A stretch of DNA of 6,785 nt, from assembly GCA_046758845.1 (NCBI GenBank), contig JBHIBA010000257.1, forward strand, positions 1-6,785. The letters are read 5' to 3'. Source of the stretch: JBHIBA01 sp046758845. Its GTDB lineage: Bacteria; UBA8248; JACPRG01; G963555815. This document shows positions 6,775-6,785 of the stretch, piece by piece. Numbering within the stretch: position 1 is the stretch's first letter; each line of letters starts with the position of its first letter. The translations under genes were made by a program, and so were the position numbers. Below the pieces are notes generated by a model that saw only the letters and a list, made by a program, of their open reading frames with translations, searched no databases and was not told the DNA's origin.

Positions 6775-6785
6775 CCCCCTGAAAA

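Overview
The window is 6.8 kb of bacterial DNA with six protein-coding genes, all on the + strand. It falls into two parts of different character. I see no RNA genes, CRISPR array, transposase or integrase. The metabolic genes are GC-rich (hand counts of 39-41 G+C per 60 bases in two samples). They resemble the aromatic-acid gene sets of anaerobic or facultative bacteria such as Desulfobacterota, Rokubacteria/NC10 or Betaproteobacteria. Taxonomy beyond 'GC-rich, probably anaerobe-type bacterium' is a guess.

Bases 1-1650 hold a two-gene unit with lower GC (23/60 and 25/60 in two sampled lines). The first gene encodes an N-terminal pentapeptide-repeat region, a central TIR domain and a C-terminal DUF5678-like domain. 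The second gene overlaps it by four bases (ATGA) and encodes a small retropepsin-like aspartic protease. The TIR domain keeps the usual NADase glutamate, so a signalling or defence role is possible but not shown. This pair is the least explained part of the window.

Bases 1665-6730 hold a metabolic cluster: a UbiD-family prenylated-FMN (de)carboxylase, a phenylacetate-CoA-ligase-like adenylating enzyme, a nitroreductase-family flavoprotein and a second, divergent phenylacetate-CoA-ligase-like enzyme. The UbiD and first ligase genes are 14 bp apart and probably co-transcribed. A 235-bp gap with a plausible sigma-70 promoter precedes the nitroreductase gene. A hairpin terminator separates that gene from the second ligase, which starts at TTG behind a good ribosome binding site. 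A strong hairpin follows the last gene.

The likely logic is carboxylation or decarboxylation of an aromatic or unsaturated acid (UbiD), activation of acids to CoA thioesters (the two ligases) and a flavin-dependent redox step (nitroreductase). The substrate cannot be read from the sequence. No ubiX gene for making prenylated FMN lies in the window, so the cofactor would have to come from elsewhere in the genome.
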